Positions 8,411 through 16,712 of a stretch of 64,000 nucleotides of DNA are shown one piece after another; position 1 is the first letter of the stretch, and the number at the start of each line of letters is the position of its first letter. Made by a program: the position numbers and the translations under genes. The notes below the pieces were generated by a model. That model had not been told where the DNA came from. It worked only from the letters and a program-made list of their open reading frames with translations, and did not search any database. Source of the stretch: Spongiibacter nanhainus (GTDB lineage Bacteria; Pseudomonadota; Gammaproteobacteria; Pseudomonadales; Spongiibacteraceae); assembly GCF_016132545.1 (NCBI RefSeq), contig NZ_CP066167.1:1081001-1145000 (forward strand). The letters run 5' to 3'.

Positions 8411-8902
8411 ATGAAGAAAATACTACGGATGTTGAGAATTGCACTGGCGACATCTTCGATGTCCTTAGCCAGTGCTGAAGTCAGTAAACCTGCGACCAAT
8501 GAACTGATTGTTACACGAAATGGGTCCCAGGCTTCCATCGCCGGTCCGGAAAATTGGTTTACTGGCGACGCCAGGATTGACCCTATTCATTTGAATGCCA
8601 GGCCGCCATCGAGACTGACTTCAGCATTGGTCACCTTCGAGCCAGGGGCACGAACCAACTGGCATAAGCACCCCCTTGGTCAGCTGCTTATCGTTACCAG
8701 TGGTAAAGGATGGACCCAAGTCGAGGGAGGAGAGAGAGTCACTATTCATGCCGGCGATACGGTGTGGTGTCCCCCGGATAAAAAACATTGGCACGGAGCA
8801 ACGAGTGAGACTGCTATGAGCCACTTCGCTGTGCAGGAGAAAAAAGATGGCTCCAACGTGGTTTGGTTAGAGCCGGTCTCAGAGCAGCAATACTCGAAAT
8901 GA
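8411..8902 (+). CDS. Exported cupin-domain protein
   Basis: A 163-residue protein with a Sec signal peptide (cleavage near SLASA) followed by a single small cupin barrel. The metal-binding pattern is visible as NWHKHPLGQLL (two His and a Gln) and a later His in DKKHWHG, which matches the Mn-binding cupins that include the bacterial hydroxynitrile-lyase-like group. The ATG at 8411 starts the signal peptide; the preceding in-frame region is not protein-like. It sits 55 bases before the Tat-exported hydrolase and probably forms an operon with it under the divergent AraC regulator. The enzymatic reaction is not known. Confidence 0.8.
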   Translation: MKKILRMLRIALATSSMSLASAEVSKPATNELIVTRNGSQASIAGPENWFTGDARIDPIHLNARPPSRLTSALVTFEPGARTNWHKHPLGQLLIVTSGKGWTQVEGGERVTIHAGDTVWCPPDKKHWHGATSETAMSHFAVQEKKDGSNVVWLEPVSEQQYSK

Positions 8903-8957
8903 TTGCGATGCTATGCGGACAAGCCGAATTTAACGAATGAGAAGGGATAGTACTAAT

Positions 8958-10049
8958 ATGATTGAGAACAATGACAGGAATGAGATTACCGAGCCTCAGC
9001 TCGGGCGGCGCAGTGTCTTGAAAGCGGCGGCTGGCGTCGCCGCGATTGGTCTGGCGACATCGGTGCAAGCAGCACCAGCCAGCGCTCCTCCATCAATAAC
9101 GAGTGAGTGGGACAAGACGTTTCCCAAAAGCCCTAAAGTGGATCACAAAAAAGTGACCTTTAAGAATCGTTACGGTATCACTTTAGTCGGTGACCTTTAC
9201 CAGCCTAAAGATACCGAGGCTAGCTTAGCAGCCATAGCCGTGAGCGGCCCCTTTGGAGCCGTGAAAGAGCAGTCTTCTGGCTTATATGCGCAAACATTGG
9301 CCGAGCGGGGATTTGTCACTCTGGCCTTTGATCCTTCTTATACTGGTGAGAGCGGTGGTGAGCCGCGCAACGTGGCGTCCCCGGACATCAATACTGAAGA
9401 CTTCAGCGCAGCAGTCGATTTCCTAGGGCTACACTCCAAGGTAGATCGCGATCGGATTGGTATGCTTGGCATTTGCGGTTGGGGTGGCATGGCACTCAAT
9501 GCGGCTGCTGTCGATAAGCGAGTGAAGGCTGTGGCTGCCAGCACGATGTACGATATGAGCCGGGTGATGGCCAACGGTTACAACGATAGTATGACTTTGG
9601 CTGAGCGGACTAAGCTGTTGCAGAGTCTAGGCAAACAGCGCTGGGCTGATGCCGAAGCAGGCAATCCCGCCGTGGGACCAGTTTCGCTGGAACTCGAAGG
9701 TGGCGAACCGCAATTTGTCGTGGAATATGCCGGTTACTACAAATCCAAGGAGCGGGGCTTTCACCCCAGAGCTATCAATTCGAATGGGTCCTGGACGTTA
9801 ACCAACCCACTGTCGTTTATGAATATGCCGTTGCTGTCTTATATCGAGGAAATCGCACCACGACCGCTGTTGTTGATTCACGGCGAAAAGGCCCACTCTC
9901 GCTATTTTAGTGAGACAGCGTTCGCGGCGGCGATTGAGCCCAAGGAGTTGGTCATCGTGAAAGGTGCCAACCACGTTGATCTTTACGACCAACTCGAGAA
10001 AATTCCCTTTGATAAGATGACAGCGTTTTTCAAAGAAAATTTAGCTTAA
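8958..10049 (+). CDS. Tat-exported alpha/beta hydrolase (dienelactone-hydrolase-like)
   Basis: A 363-residue hydrolase. The N-terminus carries a twin-arginine signal (GRRSVLKAAAGVAAIG, then a stretch ending VQAAPASA). The nucleophile elbow is GICGWGG, with Cys instead of the usual Ser, as in dienelactone hydrolases. The acid/His end is visible as LLLIHGEKAHSR and KGANHVDLYD. The start at 8958 has AAGGGAT at good spacing; an ATG at 8937 is in frame but would overlap that site. It follows the exported cupin gene and faces the AraC regulator. It probably acts on an ester or lactone in the periplasm; the substrate is unknown. Confidence 0.82.
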   Translation: MIENNDRNEITEPQLGRRSVLKAAAGVAAIGLATSVQAAPASAPPSITSEWDKTFPKSPKVDHKKVTFKNRYGITLVGDLYQPKDTEASLAAIAVSGPFGAVKEQSSGLYAQTLAERGFVTLAFDPSYTGESGGEPRNVASPDINTEDFSAAVDFLGLHSKVDRDRIGMLGICGWGGMALNAAAVDKRVKAVAASTMYDMSRVMANGYNDSMTLAERTKLLQSLGKQRWADAEAGNPAVGPVSLELEGGEPQFVVEYAGYYKSKERGFHPRAINSNGSWTLTNPLSFMNMPLLSYIEEIAPRPLLLIHGEKAHSRYFSETAFAAAIEPKELVIVKGANHVDLYDQLEKIPFDKMTAFFKENLA

Positions 10050-10164
10050 ACGCTAGGGGGTGGAGAGGTAATGGTGGTCAACGAAGGTCGACTACTGGCC
10101 CAACTACTGCTGAAGTGGCGAAATGAAAGGGCCCAGGGGGACTTAGTTGTTTATTAGTTTAGTA

Positions 10165-10241
10165 TGGTCGGAGTGAGAGGATTTGAACCTCCGGCCCCTG
10201 CCTCCCGAAGACAGTGCTCTACCAAGCTGAGCTACACTCCG
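10165..10241 (-). tRNA. tRNA-Pro (anticodon CGG)
   Basis: A 77-nt cloverleaf on the minus strand. The acceptor arms CGGAGTG/CACTCCG pair perfectly, the D stem is GCTC/GAGC, and the anticodon stem CTGTC/GGCAG encloses loop TTCGGGA, giving anticodon CGG (codon CCG). The T arm GGAGG-TTCAAAT-CCTCT is standard, and the 3' CCA is encoded (TGG at 10165-10167 on the plus strand). The gene stands alone between the hydrolase and MFS genes. Confidence 0.95.
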
Positions 10242-10319
10242 ACATTGCTCTGAGTCGCCTTTTGGCGAGGAGCGCAACTATAACAAAGCCCCCAGACCAG
10301 CTCAATATCCACCGCATGC

Positions 10320-11639
10320 CTACTGGCCTTGGGAATTCTCCAAGTGTCGGTAAATACGCAGTGCCACCAAAGTTGCCACCGATCCGGAGAGCAAATAGAC
10401 ACTGACCGCCGATAGGCCGAACTGTACGGATAAGCCCAATGCAACCAGCGGTGCAAAAGCCGCCCCGAATAGCCAAGCGAAATCTGAGGTTAGTGCCGCG
10501 CCGGCATAACGAAACCGTCGCTCAAGGCTGTTGGTAACGATGCCAGACGCTTGCCCATACGATACGCCGAGCAGCGCGAAGCCGATCAGTATAAAGGCGT
10601 TTTGCATGGCTGCACTGCCATTCATTAGCAGTGGTGAGAATAGGGCAAACACGCCGATAAGGATGGCCATCAGGCCGACTGTGGGCCGTTTTCCAAATCG
10701 CCCGGCAATGACGCCGGAGGCCATAACCGCAAGGATACCAATAAAGCCACCCAAGACCTGGATAGATAGCACGCCGCTAATCGCCTGGGAGGCATTCAGT
10801 GATATCCACGACAGCGGGAAGATGGTCACTATATGGAACAGGGCGTAACTGGCCAGTGCGGCGAAGGCGCCCAAGAATATCAATGGCCCTTGCTTGTCGA
10901 GTAGCTCCTGACTGCCAATGGGCTCCAGTTCACTTTCCTCCAGCGCCAAGGTGTATTCCTCAGTTAACACTAGTCGCAGGCGGGCAAATAGAGCCACCAC
11001 GTTGATGGCTAAGGCGACAAAGAAGGGATAGCGCCAGGCCCAGTCCCGAAAGTCAGCGCTGTCCACGCTGACGATCAGGTAGAGAAATAATGCGTTGGCT
11101 AGGAGAAAACCAATAGGCGCACCCAATTGACCGAACATCGTGTACCAGTTGCGCTTATCCGCCGGCGCGTTCAATGCCAGCAGCGAGGGGAGCCCGTCCC
11201 AAGAGCCGCCCAGCGCGACACCCTGCAAGATGCGAAACAGCAGAAGCAGGAATATCGCGCCGCCACCCAGGGTGTTGTAGCCGGGTAGAAAGGCGATCCC
11301 GGCAGTGGCCGTGCCCAGCAAAAAAAGCGATGCGGTGAGCTTTACACTTCGTCCCCAGCGCCGCTGTATGTTCATGAATAGCGCTGTGCCAAATGGACGG
11401 GCCACAAAGGCCATTGCGAAAATGGCAAAACCGTAAAGCATGCCGTTCAGCGTACCTGTAAAGGGAAAGAACACACTCGGAAAGGCAAGGACGCACGCGA
11501 TACCGAAAACAAAAAAATCGAAGTGTTCAGACGCACGACCAATCACAACGCCGATCGCGATTTCTCCGGGTGCCACGGGGGAATGCCCCTGAGGTGTGTG
11601 ATTGTCGTTGGCATTTGCAGGCGCAGTTGATGTAGCCAT
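10320..11639 (-). CDS. MFS transporter
   Basis: A 439-residue polytopic membrane protein with about 12 hydrophobic segments and a central charged cytoplasmic loop (TEEYTLALEESELEPIG). The motif following TM2 (FVARPFGTALFMNIQRRWGR) and the RILQGVALGGSWDG stretch match the metabolite:H+ symporter branch of the major facilitator superfamily. The region up to cyoA is intergenic and carries a GGACAAATTGTCC palindrome that could regulate either gene. The substrate cannot be deduced; small organic acids are typical of this branch. Confidence 0.85.
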   Translation of the reverse strand: MATSTAPANANDNHTPQGHSPVAPGEIAIGVVIGRASEHFDFFVFGIACVLAFPSVFFPFTGTLNGMLYGFAIFAMAFVARPFGTALFMNIQRRWGRSVKLTASLFLLGTATAGIAFLPGYNTLGGGAIFLLLLFRILQGVALGGSWDGLPSLLALNAPADKRNWYTMFGQLGAPIGFLLANALFLYLIVSVDSADFRDWAWRYPFFVALAINVVALFARLRLVLTEEYTLALEESELEPIGSQELLDKQGPLIFLGAFAALASYALFHIVTIFPLSWISLNASQAISGVLSIQVLGGFIGILAVMASGVIAGRFGKRPTVGLMAILIGVFALFSPLLMNGSAAMQNAFILIGFALLGVSYGQASGIVTNSLERRFRYAGAALTSDFAWLFGAAFAPLVALGLSVQFGLSAVSVYLLSGSVATLVALRIYRHLENSQGQ

Positions 11640-11708
11640 GGAGCGCTTTATTCCAAAGTAGTTAACTTAGGGAAGGGAGACTACAAGGTTTACCAAATGC
11701 CGGCCATA

Positions 11709-11721
11709 GGACAAATTGTCC
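11709..11721. promoter_or_regulatory. Perfect 13-bp palindrome upstream of cyoA
   Basis: GGACAAATTGTCC has 6-bp arms that are exact reverse complements around a single A. It lies 82 bases before the cyoA start and 70 bases before the divergent MFS gene start. The position suits an operator. The binding factor is unknown; the RegA-like regulator encoded downstream is one candidate, by location only. Confidence 0.4.
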
Positions 11722-11790
11722 AATTCTCCAGACCTTGATTATGCAATACAGTGCTGCGTTCCAAGGTTATATCAGGATGTTGTAGTACTG

Positions 11791-12780
11791 ATGTCGATTC
11801 CAAGAGCGTTGACAGCCTACCCCGCAATCGGGGTTTTGACAGCGATGCTGGCTGGCTGTGACATGGTGGTAATGTCGCCATCTGGGGATATTGCCCGTCA
11901 GCAGGCCGATCTCATTGTATGGTCGACCGTCCTTATGCTGTTAATCGTCGTGCCGGTAATTGTGCTGACGCTGGTCTTTGCCTGGCGCTACCGCGCATCC
12001 AATAAGGAGGCCAATTATGCGCCAGATTGGGATCACTCTACCCGGCTGGAACTGGTCATCTGGGCAGCTCCCTTGGCCATTATTATCGCATTGGGTGCGA
12101 TGACCTGGGTAAGCACGCACCAGCTCGACCCCTACCGCCCCCTGTCCCGGATCGAAGAAGGTAAGCCCATACCTCAAGGCGTTGAGCCTTTGGTTGTGGA
12201 GGTGGTGGCCATGGATTGGAAGTGGCTGTTCTTCTACCCGGAATATGACATCGCGGTGGTTAACGAGTTGGCGGCGCCAGTAGATCGACCCATTACCTTC
12301 AAAATTACCGCCACCACTATGATGAATGCCTTTTATATACCTGCCTTGGCCGGTCAGATTTACGCCATGGGGGGGATGGAAACCAAACTCCACGCTGTGA
12401 TCAATGAACCTGGCGTCTACGACGGATTTTCATCCAACTATTCCGGCCACGGCTTTAATGGGATGCGTTTTAAGTTCCATGGCATGAGTGAAGCCGACTT
12501 TGAACAATGGCGCAACAAAGTTGGGGAAGCGGGCAGTGAGCTAAGTTACAGCGTGTACAAAGAGCTGGAAAAGCCCTCCGAATACGATCCGGTGCGCTAC
12601 TACAACACTGTAATGCCGGGCCTATACGAGAAAATTTTCAACCGCTGTGTCGACCCCGGCACGGTGTGCATGAAAGACATGATGCACGGCCATAGTAATC
12701 ATAGTGATCACCAGATTGTGCCGCCTGAGCGTGCTGGCCATGACGGACACGCTGGGCATCAGGGCCACAGTGGGCACTAG
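11791..12780 (+). CDS. cyoA: Cytochrome bo3 ubiquinol oxidase subunit II
   Basis: A 329-residue lipoprotein subunit of the proton-pumping quinol oxidase. The chosen ATG gives a lipoprotein signal with lipobox LAGC (Cys23). Two transmembrane helices follow (about 45-70 and 88-108), then a periplasmic cupredoxin domain. The CuA cysteines of cytochrome c oxidases are missing: the site reads NYSGHGFNGMRF, as in CyoA, so the donor is quinol. The C-terminus is unusually His-rich (GHSNHSDH, GHDGHAGHQGHSGH), which could bind metal. First gene of cyoABCD-surf1. An in-frame start further upstream exists but lacks a signal sequence. Confidence 0.92.
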   Translation: MSIPRALTAYPAIGVLTAMLAGCDMVVMSPSGDIARQQADLIVWSTVLMLLIVVPVIVLTLVFAWRYRASNKEANYAPDWDHSTRLELVIWAAPLAIIIALGAMTWVSTHQLDPYRPLSRIEEGKPIPQGVEPLVVEVVAMDWKWLFFYPEYDIAVVNELAAPVDRPITFKITATTMMNAFYIPALAGQIYAMGGMETKLHAVINEPGVYDGFSSNYSGHGFNGMRFKFHGMSEADFEQWRNKVGEAGSELSYSVYKELEKPSEYDPVRYYNTVMPGLYEKIFNRCVDPGTVCMKDMMHGHSNHSDHQIVPPERAGHDGHAGHQGHSGH

Positions 12781-12861
12781 CAGGCAGGACGCCAAGTTGA
12801 AATTGATAACGGCGGCTGTGGTGCAGGCGCTGAATATTGTCGCGAAATACCGGTAAACCCT

Positions 12862-14859
12862 ATGACTGAACAGTTAGATATCGTCAAGCTGATCTTCGGC
12901 CGCCTCACACTGGATGCCATTCCTTATTACGACCCGATTATTGTATCGACATTTGCCGTTGTCGCCGTGGCTGGTACTGCACTGCTGGTGGCCGTGACAC
13001 GAGCTGGGTTGTGGGGGTACTTGTGGAAGGAATGGTTCACCAGCATTGACCATAAACGCATTGGCGTGATGTATATGATACTGGCGATGGTGATGCTGCT
13101 GCGGGGCTTTGCCGACGCCATCATGATGCGCATTCAGCAAGCGATAGCCTTTGGCGATGCCACTGGCTATTTACCGCCTCATCACTACGACCAGATTTTT
13201 ACCGCCCACGGCGTGATCATGATCTTCTTTGTGGCCATGCCCTTTGTGGTGGGCCTGATGAACTATATCGTGCCACTGCAAATCGGTGCCCGGGATGTGG
13301 CGTTTCCCTTTTTGAATAACTTCAGTTTCTGGATGACGGCGGCCGGTGCCGTGCTGATCATGGCTTCGCTATTCATTGGTGAGTTCGCCATGTCCGGCTG
13401 GTTAGCGTACCCACCTTTGACGGGGATAATGCAGAGTCCCGGGGTCGGGGTGGACTACTATATATGGGCACTGCAGATCGCCGGGGTTGGCACGTTGCTG
13501 TCGGGGGTGAACTTTGTGGTTACCATCGTCAAAATGCGCGCTCCCGGTATGACCATGATGAAAATGCCGGTATTTACCTGGACCGCGCTCTGTACCAACG
13601 TGCTGATTGTCGCGGCGTTCCCGGTTCTTACTGCGGTACTGGGCCTACTGACCCTGGATCGCTACCTGGGTATGAACTTCTTCACCAATGATCTTGGCGG
13701 CAACGCCATGATGTATGTGAACCTGATTTGGATCTGGGGCCACCCGGAAGTGTACATCCTGATCCTGCCTATCTTTGGTGTGTTTTCCGAGATAGTGGCC
13801 ACCTACAGCGGCAAGCGCCTGTTTGGTTACTCCTCCATGGTCTACGCCACCGTGGTGATCACCATCCTGTCCTACATGGTGTGGCTGCACCACTTCTTTA
13901 CCATGGGATCGGGGGCAACGGTGAATAGCTTCTTTGGTATCACCACCATGATTATTTCGATACCGACAGGGGCGAAGGTCTTTAACTGGCTGTTTACCAT
14001 GTACCGTGGACGCATCCGGTTTGATTTGCCGATGATGTGGACGATCGCCTTTATGGTGACCTTTGTCATTGGCGGCATGACTGGAGTGTTATTGGCGGTG
14101 CCACCGGCCGACTTTGTGTTGCACAACAGTCTGTTTTTGATAGCTCATTTCCACAACGTCATTATTGGCGGTGTGGTGTTCGGGGTGTTTGCCGCCATCG
14201 CCTACTGGCACCCGAAAATCACCGGTTACAAGCTGGATCCGTTCTGGGGCAAGATTTCGTTCTGGTGTTGGGTCATAGGTTTCTATCTGGCCTTTATGCC
14301 GCTGTATGTGCTGGGCCTGATGGGGGTAACCCGCCGTATGAGCCAGTTTGATGATCCCTCGCTGCAGATCTGGTTTCAGATCGCGCTGGTGGGAGCGGTC
14401 TTGATCGGCATTGGCATTATCACCGTGCTCTACCAATACTATGCGAGCTATCGCAAGCGGGACCAGTTGCGAGACGAGACCGGCGACCCCTGGAATGGGC
14501 GCACGCTGGAGTGGTCAACCTCGTCGCCGCCGCCCCAGTACAACTTTGCCTTTACCCCCAAAGTCTACGACAACGACGCATGGTGGCACATGAAGGCCAA
14601 TGGCTTTAAGCGTGCGACGGGTGGCTTCCGGCCTATACATATGCCCAAGAATACCGCCGCGGGGATTGTTATCGCAGGGATAAGCACTGTGCTGGGCTTT
14701 ACCTTGATCTGGCATATGTGGCTGCTTGCGGGACTGTCCTTTGTCGCCTTAGTCGGCGCGACCATCGCTCACACGTTCAATTACAACCGCGATTACTACA
14801 TCCCGGCTGATGAAGTGGCTGAAGTAGAAGCCCGGCGTGGCGAGGAGGTAATAGCCTGA
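12862..14859 (+). CDS. cyoB: Cytochrome bo3 ubiquinol oxidase subunit I
   Basis: A 665-residue heme-copper oxidase catalytic subunit with about 15 hydrophobic segments. The quinone-site residues of E. coli CyoB are conserved: Arg81 and Asp85 (LRGFAD), His108 and Gln111 (PPHHYDQ). The CuB/cross-linked His-Tyr motif is present ([12 protein letters not shown]), as are the heme-ligand region [12 protein letters not shown] and the WLHHFFTMG copper ligands. The protein reduces O2 to water and pumps protons in the inner membrane. Its stop codon overlaps the cyoC start by one base. Length and sequence are close to the family norm. Confidence 0.96.
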   Translation: MTEQLDIVKLIFGRLTLDAIPYYDPIIVSTFAVVAVAGTALLVAVTRAGLWGYLWKEWFTSIDHKRIGVMYMILAMVMLLRGFADAIMMRIQQAIAFGDATGYLPPHHYDQIFTAHGVIMIFFVAMPFVVGLMNYIVPLQIGARDVAFPFLNNFSFWMTAAGAVLIMASLFIGEFAMSGWLAYPPLTGIMQSPGVGVDYYIWALQIAGVGTLLSGVNFVVTIVKMRAPGMTMMKMPVFTWTALCTNVLIVAAFPVLTAVLGLLTLDRYLGMNFFTNDLGGNAMMYVNLIWIWGHPEVYILILPIFGVFSEIVATYSGKRLFGYSSMVYATVVITILSYMVWLHHFFTMGSGATVNSFFGITTMIISIPTGAKVFNWLFTMYRGRIRFDLPMMWTIAFMVTFVIGGMTGVLLAVPPADFVLHNSLFLIAHFHNVIIGGVVFGVFAAIAYWHPKITGYKLDPFWGKISFWCWVIGFYLAFMPLYVLGLMGVTRRMSQFDDPSLQIWFQIALVGAVLIGIGIITVLYQYYASYRKRDQLRDETGDPWNGRTLEWSTSSPPPQYNFAFTPKVYDNDAWWHMKANGFKRATGGFRPIHMPKNTAAGIVIAGISTVLGFTLIWHMWLLAGLSFVALVGATIAHTFNYNRDYYIPADEVAEVEARRGEEVIA

Positions 14860-15488
14860 TGTCACACTCTGTTAATGCGGCCCCGGGGCGGGCGCAACAG
14901 TTCGAGTTTTTGGATACCAGCGATCACCACGTGCCCAACGGTACTTTGCTGGGTTTCTGGATTTATCTGATGAGCGACTGCCTCATCTTTGCGGCGCTGT
15001 TCGCCACTTATGGCGTGCTGGCGCAGAGCTATGCGGGGGGGCCGACCGGCGCCGACCTGTTCGACCTGCCGCTGGTGGCGCTCAATACCAGTTTCCTGTT
15101 GTTGTCGTCCATTACTTATGGCTTTGCCATGCTGCAAATGCAGCAGAACCGCTTGCGGGGCACGCAGGTCTGGTTGGCAATCACCGGTGTGCTGGGGCTG
15201 AGCTTTTTGGCGGTTGAGCTCTACGAGTTCAATCACCTGATATATGTCGGCGCGGGTCCGCAACGCAGTGCATACTGGTCTGCCTTTTTTGGTTTGGTGG
15301 GAACCCACGGCCTGCACGTTAGTGTTGGGGTGATTTGGCTGGTCACGCTGTTGGTACAACTCAACAAGTACGGCCTCAATGTCGCTAATCGCCGCCGGGT
15401 GTATTGCCTGTCGATGTTCTGGCACTTCCTGGATGTGGTGTGGATTGGCGTCTTTACCTTTGTATACCTGATGGGGTCTATGTCATGA
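14859..15488 (+). CDS. cyoC: Cytochrome bo3 ubiquinol oxidase subunit III
   Basis: A 209-residue subunit with five hydrophobic segments and the heme-copper oxidase subunit III pattern (LGFWIYLMSDCLIFAALFA, GTHGLHVSVGVIWL, FWHFLDVVWIGVFTFVYL). It stabilises the subunit I core in the inner membrane. Start and stop overlap the neighbouring genes (one base with cyoB, four bases with cyoD), indicating coupled translation in the cyo operon. Confidence 0.95.
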   Translation: MSHSVNAAPGRAQQFEFLDTSDHHVPNGTLLGFWIYLMSDCLIFAALFATYGVLAQSYAGGPTGADLFDLPLVALNTSFLLLSSITYGFAMLQMQQNRLRGTQVWLAITGVLGLSFLAVELYEFNHLIYVGAGPQRSAYWSAFFGLVGTHGLHVSVGVIWLVTLLVQLNKYGLNVANRRRVYCLSMFWHFLDVVWIGVFTFVYLMGSMS

Positions 15489-15838
15489 GCGAGCATCAAT
15501 CTCACGATCATCACCATGAGGAGGAGGGGCCGCATTGTTCCTTTAGCGGCTACATGATCGGCTTTTTACTGTCGGTATTTCTCACTGCGATTCCCTTCTG
15601 GTTGGTAATGGGCGACGTCTTTACCTCCAAGAGTTTGACCATCGTTGTCATTATGGCGTTTGCTGCGGTGCAGATTGTGGTGCACATGATTTATTTTCTG
15701 CACATGAACTTTCACTCGGAAGGTGGCTGGAACATGTTGGCGCTGTTATTTACTGCCGTGCTGCTGTTTATCACCTTGGCAGGCTCCTTGTGGGTGATGT
15801 ACCACATGAACGCCAATATGATGCCGGGTATGGGGTGA
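15485..15838 (+). CDS. cyoD: Cytochrome bo3 ubiquinol oxidase subunit IV
   Basis: A 117-residue subunit with a His-rich N-terminus (HQSHDHHHEEE) and three hydrophobic segments, including VHMIYFLHMN typical of CyoD. The ATG overlaps the cyoC stop in an ATGA arrangement. It is the fourth subunit of the quinol oxidase. No cyoE heme O synthase gene follows; the next gene is a SURF1 protein. Confidence 0.93.
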   Translation: MSEHQSHDHHHEEEGPHCSFSGYMIGFLLSVFLTAIPFWLVMGDVFTSKSLTIVVIMAFAAVQIVVHMIYFLHMNFHSEGGWNMLALLFTAVLLFITLAGSLWVMYHMNANMMPGMG

Positions 15839-15840
15839 CT

Positions 15841-16626
15841 GTGTCCGGGCTGATTGAGTCCGATCAGGCAGTCTCCGGGGCTACTGGCCCCCGCCGAGGC
15901 CTCCATGTGCTACTTGCGCTGGCCGGAGCGTTGGCCTTTGTCGGCTTCGTGGCTTTGGGGAACTGGCAGCTGGAGCGCTTGGAATGGAAACGAGGCCTTA
16001 TCGAGCGGGTCGAATCCCGGGTGGGTTCGCCGGCTGAGGAGGCGCCACAGCGGGCCCGTTGGGCTGCGGTCAATCGTCAAGACGACGAGTATCGTCACGT
16101 CGCGGTTGCGGGGGAATTTCTGTCGGAGCTGGATACCCTGGTGGTCGCCGCTACTGAACTGGGCAGTGGTTACTGGGTGGTGACGCCACTGCGCCGAGTG
16201 GATGGTGATGTGGTGCTGATCAACCGGGGCTATATCCCCCAGGGTGTGGAGCCGGTGCCGCCCCCCAAGGGAGAGGTCCGTATCTCTGGATTGCTGCGGA
16301 TTACCGAGCCCGGTGGCAGTGTGCTGCGGGATAACGACCCAATGGCGGGGCGATGGTATTCCCGGGATGTTGCCGCCATCGCCGCCGCCCGGGGCATCGA
16401 AGCGGCGCCCTATTTTATTGATGCAGCGGCAAATCAGGCTGGCAGCCCCGGTGGTGCTGGTCCGGTGGGTGGACTCACCGTGCTGCGCTTTCACAATAAT
16501 CACCTAGTCTACGCCCTCACCTGGTACGGTCTGGCCTTGATGGTAGTGGCCGCCGGGGTACTGGTGTGGCGGGAGTCGAGGAAGGTGAAGAAAAGGGGCG
16601 AGCCGAGAGAGCCGAGGGGAAGGTAA
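15841..16626 (+). CDS. SURF1-family oxidase assembly protein
   Basis: A 261-residue inner-membrane protein with one N-terminal helix, the SURF1 signature LGNWQLERLEWK just after it, the central motif VLINRGYIP, and a C-terminal helix (LVYALTWYGLALMVVAAG). SURF1 proteins help insert heme a or o into heme-copper oxidases. The start is GTG, either at 15841 (GGGG five bases upstream) or at 15835, overlapping the cyoD stop. Placement directly behind cyoD suggests that it serves this quinol oxidase. SURF1 genes are more usual beside aa3 cytochrome c oxidase operons. Confidence 0.87.
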   Translation: MSGLIESDQAVSGATGPRRGLHVLLALAGALAFVGFVALGNWQLERLEWKRGLIERVESRVGSPAEEAPQRARWAAVNRQDDEYRHVAVAGEFLSELDTLVVAATELGSGYWVVTPLRRVDGDVVLINRGYIPQGVEPVPPPKGEVRISGLLRITEPGGSVLRDNDPMAGRWYSRDVAAIAAARGIEAAPYFIDAAANQAGSPGGAGPVGGLTVLRFHNNHLVYALTWYGLALMVVAAGVLVWRESRKVKKRGEPREPRGR

Positions 16627-16712
16627 CGCGCTCGCAACTGACCCGCTGGGACCTGCGTATAACTGGGTATAATGGTGGCGCTATCTAACCCGCTCTCGAG
16701 GGCTCTATTGCT

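Noticed and set aside
10165-10241. tRNA-Pro as integration site of the left accessory region
   Set aside because: No integrase gene and no second copy of the tRNA 3' end seen between 1 and 10164.
11735-11748. FNR-like site TTGAT-N4-CAATA before cyoA
   Set aside because: Only one half matches the TTGAT-N4-ATCAA consensus.
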